Source of the DNA: Kineosporia mesophila
GTDB lineage: Bacteria; Actinomycetota; Actinomycetes; Actinomycetales; Kineosporiaceae
DNA length: 64,000 nt
Assembly: GCF_021129235.1 (NCBI RefSeq)
Contig: NZ_JAJOMA010000010.1
Span: forward strand, 62,001 to 126,000
Direction of reading: 5' to 3'
Shown: piece by piece, positions 61,315 through 64,000 of the stretch
How the letters are laid out: each line of letters starts with the position of its first letter
How positions within the stretch are numbered: position 1 is the stretch's first letter
Position numbers and translations under genes: made by a program
The notes under the pieces: model-generated
What the model saw: only the letters and a program-made list of their open reading frames with translations
What the model was told of the DNA's origin: nothing
Databases searched by the model: none

Positions 61315-61699
61315 CTGGGTGCTCCCTCGCGTTTCAACGCCACCGGCGCCCTGGTTGCCGGTGAGCCTCCCGCCATCCTGTCATCACCGGGATGGGTGGT
61401 CACGTCGGATCCGGCGTGCCCGGGCCGCGTCATTCGTCACGTCAATGAGTCGTGGGACACAAACACCCCGGTACCGAACGGGCCGGTCGTCGCTTTCGGT
61501 GGCGTCCGGAGGGCCCCGGGACCGGTGGGCCTGATGAACGCCCGGCCCCCGATCCACGCCATGATCATGGGCAGGTCCAGGGCCGGTAGCAGCCCGGTGG
61601 GCCGGCGATCGGGAACGGTGCCGCCGGGCGCATCGTTGACGGTGGGAGAAAAGGTGAGGAGTCGCGTGAGAAACTCTCGCCCGGTGAGGGAGGTGGCGC
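61315..61699. other. Divergent intergenic region lpdA / 61700 gene
   Basis: 385 nt without a supported gene. It holds the promoters of both divergent genes. A short hairpin (CCATCC / GGATGG, 61373-61395) is the only structure seen. Confidence 0.55.
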
Positions 61700-62068
61700 A
61701 TGGGCTGGTTTTCACGACGTAAGGCGGCCCCGGTGGAGAGCCGGGCCGAGCAGCGGGCCGAGGTGAACCGGGTGCGTGAGCACCTCGAGGAGTTCATCCG
61801 GACCCGTCGTGGGGTGGAGGCGTTCGTCGAGCCCGCCACCACGATGAACCCGCCGACGGTGCTGCTCATCGCGTCGACGGGGGAGTGGACGAGGCGCCGG
61901 GTGCTGCACCCCGGGGTACTGCGCGAGCTGTCGGAGCGACTGATGATCCCGGTCTACGACATTCAGCAGGTGGGTTACCCGCAGCGCATGCGGGACTGGA
62001 ACGCGCGCGCCAAGCGGGGCGAGCCGCAGCCGGTGGAAGACACCGAACTGCCACCCTGGCCGCAATAG
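61700..62068 (+). CDS. Conserved-looking hypothetical protein
   Basis: A 122-residue soluble protein with a basic N-terminus (W-F-S-R-R-K), a coiled helix (residues 15-40) and a compact second half with V-L-L-I-A-S-T-G-E-W-T-R-R-R and P-V-Y-D-I-Q-Q-V-G-Y-P-Q-R-M-R. I do not know its function; similar proteins are encoded near lpd/pepA in related actinomycetes (family memory, not checked). A GGGAGG lies 6 nt before the ATG. It converges on pepA across a perfect palindrome. Confidence 0.75.
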   Translation: MGWFSRRKAAPVESRAEQRAEVNRVREHLEEFIRTRRGVEAFVEPATTMNPPTVLLIASTGEWTRRRVLHPGVLRELSERLMIPVYDIQQVGYPQRMRDWNARAKRGEPQPVEDTELPPWPQ

Positions 62069-62088
62069 GCGACCAGATCGTCCTCAAA

Positions 62089-62132
62089 CATGACTGCCGG
62101 CCCGGCCGGTACCGGCCGGGCCGGCAGTCATG
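62089..62132. terminator. Perfect 44-bp palindrome between convergent genes
   Basis: Bases 62089-62110 are the exact reverse complement of 62111-62132 (centre GGTACC). Immediately before it is GTCCTCAAA, echoing the family B motif on the other strand. It should terminate both the 61700 gene and pepA. Confidence 0.88.
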
Positions 62133-62150
62133 AGAGGGCGGTGACCGGAC

Positions 62151-63659
62151 TCAGCGCAGCGGCGTGGTCGCCAGCGACTCGCACAGCGCCACCATCGTGC
62201 GCACGCCGTGCCCGGTGCCACCGGTCGGCGTGTAGCCGTAGGCGGAACCCGTGTTGTACGACGGGCCGGCGATGTCCAGGTGCGCCCACGGGGTCTGCGC
62301 GCCGTCGTCGGTGGACGGCACGAACTCCTTCAGGAACAGCCCGGCGACCAGCATGCCGCCGAACCGCTCGCCGATGTTCGCGATGTCGGCGACCCGGGAG
62401 TCCATGCTGGGACGCAGCTCCGGCGGGAGCGGCATCGGCCAGAAGGCCTCACCGGCCTCGCCGGACACGGTGTGCACCAGGTTCCGCAGGTCGTCGTCGT
62501 TGGACATGATCGCGGACGTGCGGCTGCCGAGCGCCACGATCTGCGCACCGGTCAGGGTGGCGATGTCGACGATCACGTCGGGGTTCGTCTCACCGGCGGC
62601 GACGATCGCGTCGGCGAGCACCAGCCGGCCCTCGGCGTCGGTGTTGAGCACCTCCACCGTGCGGCCGCCGCGGATCGTGATCACGTCGGAGGGACGCTGG
62701 GCGGTGCCGGAGGGCATGTTCTCGGCGAGCGCGAGCCAGCCGGTGACGTGCACGGGCAGGCGGAGCTCGGCGATCGCGGCGACCGCGTGCAGCACCGCGG
62801 CCGCACCCGACATGTCGCTCTTCATGTCGTCCATGCTCGCGGCGGGCTTGATCGAGATACCGCCGGAGTCGAACGTGATGCCCTTGCCGACAAGTGCGAC
62901 GTGGGTGGCGGCGCCGGCCGGCTTGTACTCCAGCTTCACCAGGCGCGGCGGGCGCGACGAGCCCTGGCCGACCCCGATCAGGCCGCCGTAACCGCCCTTG
63001 AGCAGCTTCTTCTCGTCGAGCACGGTGACCGTGACCGGCAGGTCCTTGACCACGCGCTGGGCGTCGTCGGCGAACTGGGCCGGGAACAGGTCGATCGGCG
63101 CCGCGTTGATCAGGTCACGGGTGCCGTGCACGGCGTCGGCGAGCACCTTGGCGCGGCGGATCCCGGCCCGGGCGGCGGTGTTCGCGGCGGCCGGGGCGGA
63201 CACGACGATCGTGCCGACGGGCGTCCTGACCGAGTCACCGGTGCGGTAGCGGTTGTACGCGTAGGCGCCGAACAGGGCGCCCTCGGCGACCGCCGTGACG
63301 TCTTCACCCGTGGTGGTGGGCAGACCGAACACGACCTTGGCCAGGCCCGCGAGCTCGCGGGTGGCGGCACCGGCGGCGCGGCGCAGGGTCTCGTGGTCGA
63401 TCTGCGCCGGTGCGCCGAGGCCGACGAGGACCACCGATTTGGCGGACACCCCGGCCACGGGCGGGATGCGGTGCAGCGTGCCCTTGGCGCCGGTGGCGCC
63501 CACGGCCTTGACCGCCTGGGTCAGCGCCGTGCGCACCGGTGCGGGGAGGGCCGGCGCCCCGGCGAGCACGGCACCGGCCTTGTTGGTGCCGACCCCGATG
63601 ACGAGGGCATCGGCGGACTGACTGACAGCTTCCTTGGCGGTGACACTGAGCGTGGGCAA
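62151..63659 (-). CDS. pepA: Leucyl aminopeptidase (M17)
   Basis: A 502-residue zinc/manganese aminopeptidase of family M17. The metal-ligand blocks are G-K-G-I-T-F-D-S-G-G (K and D), S-D-M-S-G-A-A-A and N-T-D-A-E-G-R-L-V-L-A-D-A. The TTG at 63659 is preferred: GAAGGA lies 6 nt upstream and the protein then begins like other family members (M-P-T-L-S-V-T); a longer frame upstream to an ATG is open but not conserved. The syntenic M. tuberculosis gene is pepB. Confidence 0.94.
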   Translation of the reverse strand: MPTLSVTAKEAVSQSADALVIGVGTNKAGAVLAGAPALPAPVRTALTQAVKAVGATGAKGTLHRIPPVAGVSAKSVVLVGLGAPAQIDHETLRRAAGAATRELAGLAKVVFGLPTTTGEDVTAVAEGALFGAYAYNRYRTGDSVRTPVGTIVVSAPAAANTAARAGIRRAKVLADAVHGTRDLINAAPIDLFPAQFADDAQRVVKDLPVTVTVLDEKKLLKGGYGGLIGVGQGSSRPPRLVKLEYKPAGAATHVALVGKGITFDSGGISIKPAASMDDMKSDMSGAAAVLHAVAAIAELRLPVHVTGWLALAENMPSGTAQRPSDVITIRGGRTVEVLNTDAEGRLVLADAIVAAGETNPDVIVDIATLTGAQIVALGSRTSAIMSNDDDLRNLVHTVSGEAGEAFWPMPLPPELRPSMDSRVADIANIGERFGGMLVAGLFLKEFVPSTDDGAQTPWAHLDIAGPSYNTGSAYGYTPTGGTGHGVRTMVALCESLATTPLR

Positions 63660-63778
63660 CGAGAATCCTTCGACGTCAACGGGCTTTCCGTCGAGAATCC
63701 TAGGCCTGTCCCCGGTCGGACCGCAGAACATGGTTCCGCCCGGGTGCCCGCCGTGCGTAGGGGGCGACCACTACCCGG

Positions 63779-63789
63779 AATTGAGGACG
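63779..63789. repeat. Motif family B copy (AATTGAGGACG) after cobS
   Basis: AATTGAGGACG lies 5 nt beyond the cobS stop codon on the minus strand. No palindrome is attached. Confidence 0.55.
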
Positions 63790-63793
63790 CGTC

Positions 63794-64000
63794 TCAGCTT
63801 GCGTGGGTGGACGCGATCAGGGCCAGCGCAGCCACCGCCGTGCCGATCTCCACGCCCGCGCCGATGATGTCGCCGGTGATGCCGCCCAGGCGCCTCGTCG
63901 AGCGCCGCACCAGCACCGCAGCTGCGACGACGGTCGCCCCGACGGCCACCGGCCCGGCCCACCAGGTCAGCCCGGCGGCCCACCCGGACCAGGCGGTGAC
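63794..64000 (-). CDS. cobS: Adenosylcobinamide-GDP ribazoletransferase (C-terminal part, runs off the window)
   Basis: The last 68 residues of a membrane protein in the minus strand, read from base 64000. R-L-G-G-I-T-G-D-I-I-G-A-G-V-E is the CobS signature, and the flanking segments are hydrophobic. CobS joins adenosylcobinamide-GDP to alpha-ribazole in the last step of cobalamin synthesis. Rv2208, the M. tuberculosis cobS, is also a few genes from the leucyl aminopeptidase gene. The 5' part lies beyond the window. Confidence 0.85.
   Translation of the reverse strand, partial: VTAWSGWAAGLTWWAGPVAVGATVVAAAVLVRRSTRRLGGITGDIIGAGVEIGTAVAALALIASTHAS

Overview
The window is high-GC DNA, almost fully coding, with many GTG/TTG starts and many start codons that lie only 6-8 nt behind a TANNNT -10 box. 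The gene set (glnA1/glnA2/glnE, DUF4191, a polyphosphate glucokinase, a SPOR-type small protein, the lipB-lipA/E2/E3 group) marks an actinomycete. From memory of family context I lean to a Kineosporiales-like soil actinomycete rather than Mycobacterium or Streptomyces, but the genus is a guess. No tRNA, rRNA, CRISPR array, transposase, integrase or phage gene was seen; the RNase P RNA gene (rnpB) is present.

Layout. 1-6.2 kb: a carbohydrate operon (two ABC permeases, a binding lipoprotein, a GH51 arabinofuranosidase, a GH35 beta-galactosidase), apparently for plant arabinogalactan or arabinan fragments. 6.3-11 kb: Nif3-like protein, zinc-ribbon protein, histidine phosphatase, then a DUF1737-rhodanese-metZ sulfur cluster. 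11-16 kb: RidA protein and a PLP decarboxylase, both carrying in-frame repeat tracts, then yaaA and a secreted 5'-nucleotidase. 16.4-21 kb: rnpB, ppgK, map, panB and small conserved genes. 21-26.6 kb: glnA2, a class I amidotransferase, glnE. 26.6-45.7 kb: an accessory block with a SecD-SecF fusion, an antiporter, glnII, a YcaQ/AlkZ-type protein, a FadR-type regulator, a degenerate ADP-ribosylglycohydrolase relative, a multicopper oxidase, a multidomain DM9/bulb-lectin-like protein with unknown partners, and two coupled glycosyltransferases. 46-64 kb: glnA1, RDD protein, DUF4191, lipA, a CDF zinc exporter with its ArsR regulator, lipB, a FAD oxidoreductase, a receptor-type Ser/Thr kinase, a TIGR01777 epimerase, E2 and E3 of 2-oxo-acid dehydrogenases, pepA, and the end of cobS.

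Read right to left, the conserved genes (cobS, pepA, E2, TIGR01777, lipB, lipA, DUF4191, RDD, glnA1, glnE, glnA2, panB, zinc ribbon, Nif3) follow the same order as in Mycobacterium tuberculosis around Rv2208-Rv2230 (established knowledge). The accessory block is therefore a 19-20 kb interruption between glnA1 and glnE. Functional links: LipB/LipA lipoylate the E2 whose lipoamide LpdA re-oxidises; GlnE controls GlnA1, which keeps the adenylylation tyrosine, while GlnA2 lacks it and GlnII is a separate class.

The most unusual features are non-coding or modular: a dispersed intergenic palindrome family (five copies, one a perfect 64-bp palindrome), a second motif family (AATTGAGGACG) that includes a perfect 46-bp palindrome, hexapeptide and octapeptide repeat expansions in two adjacent genes, and the DM9-containing protein.
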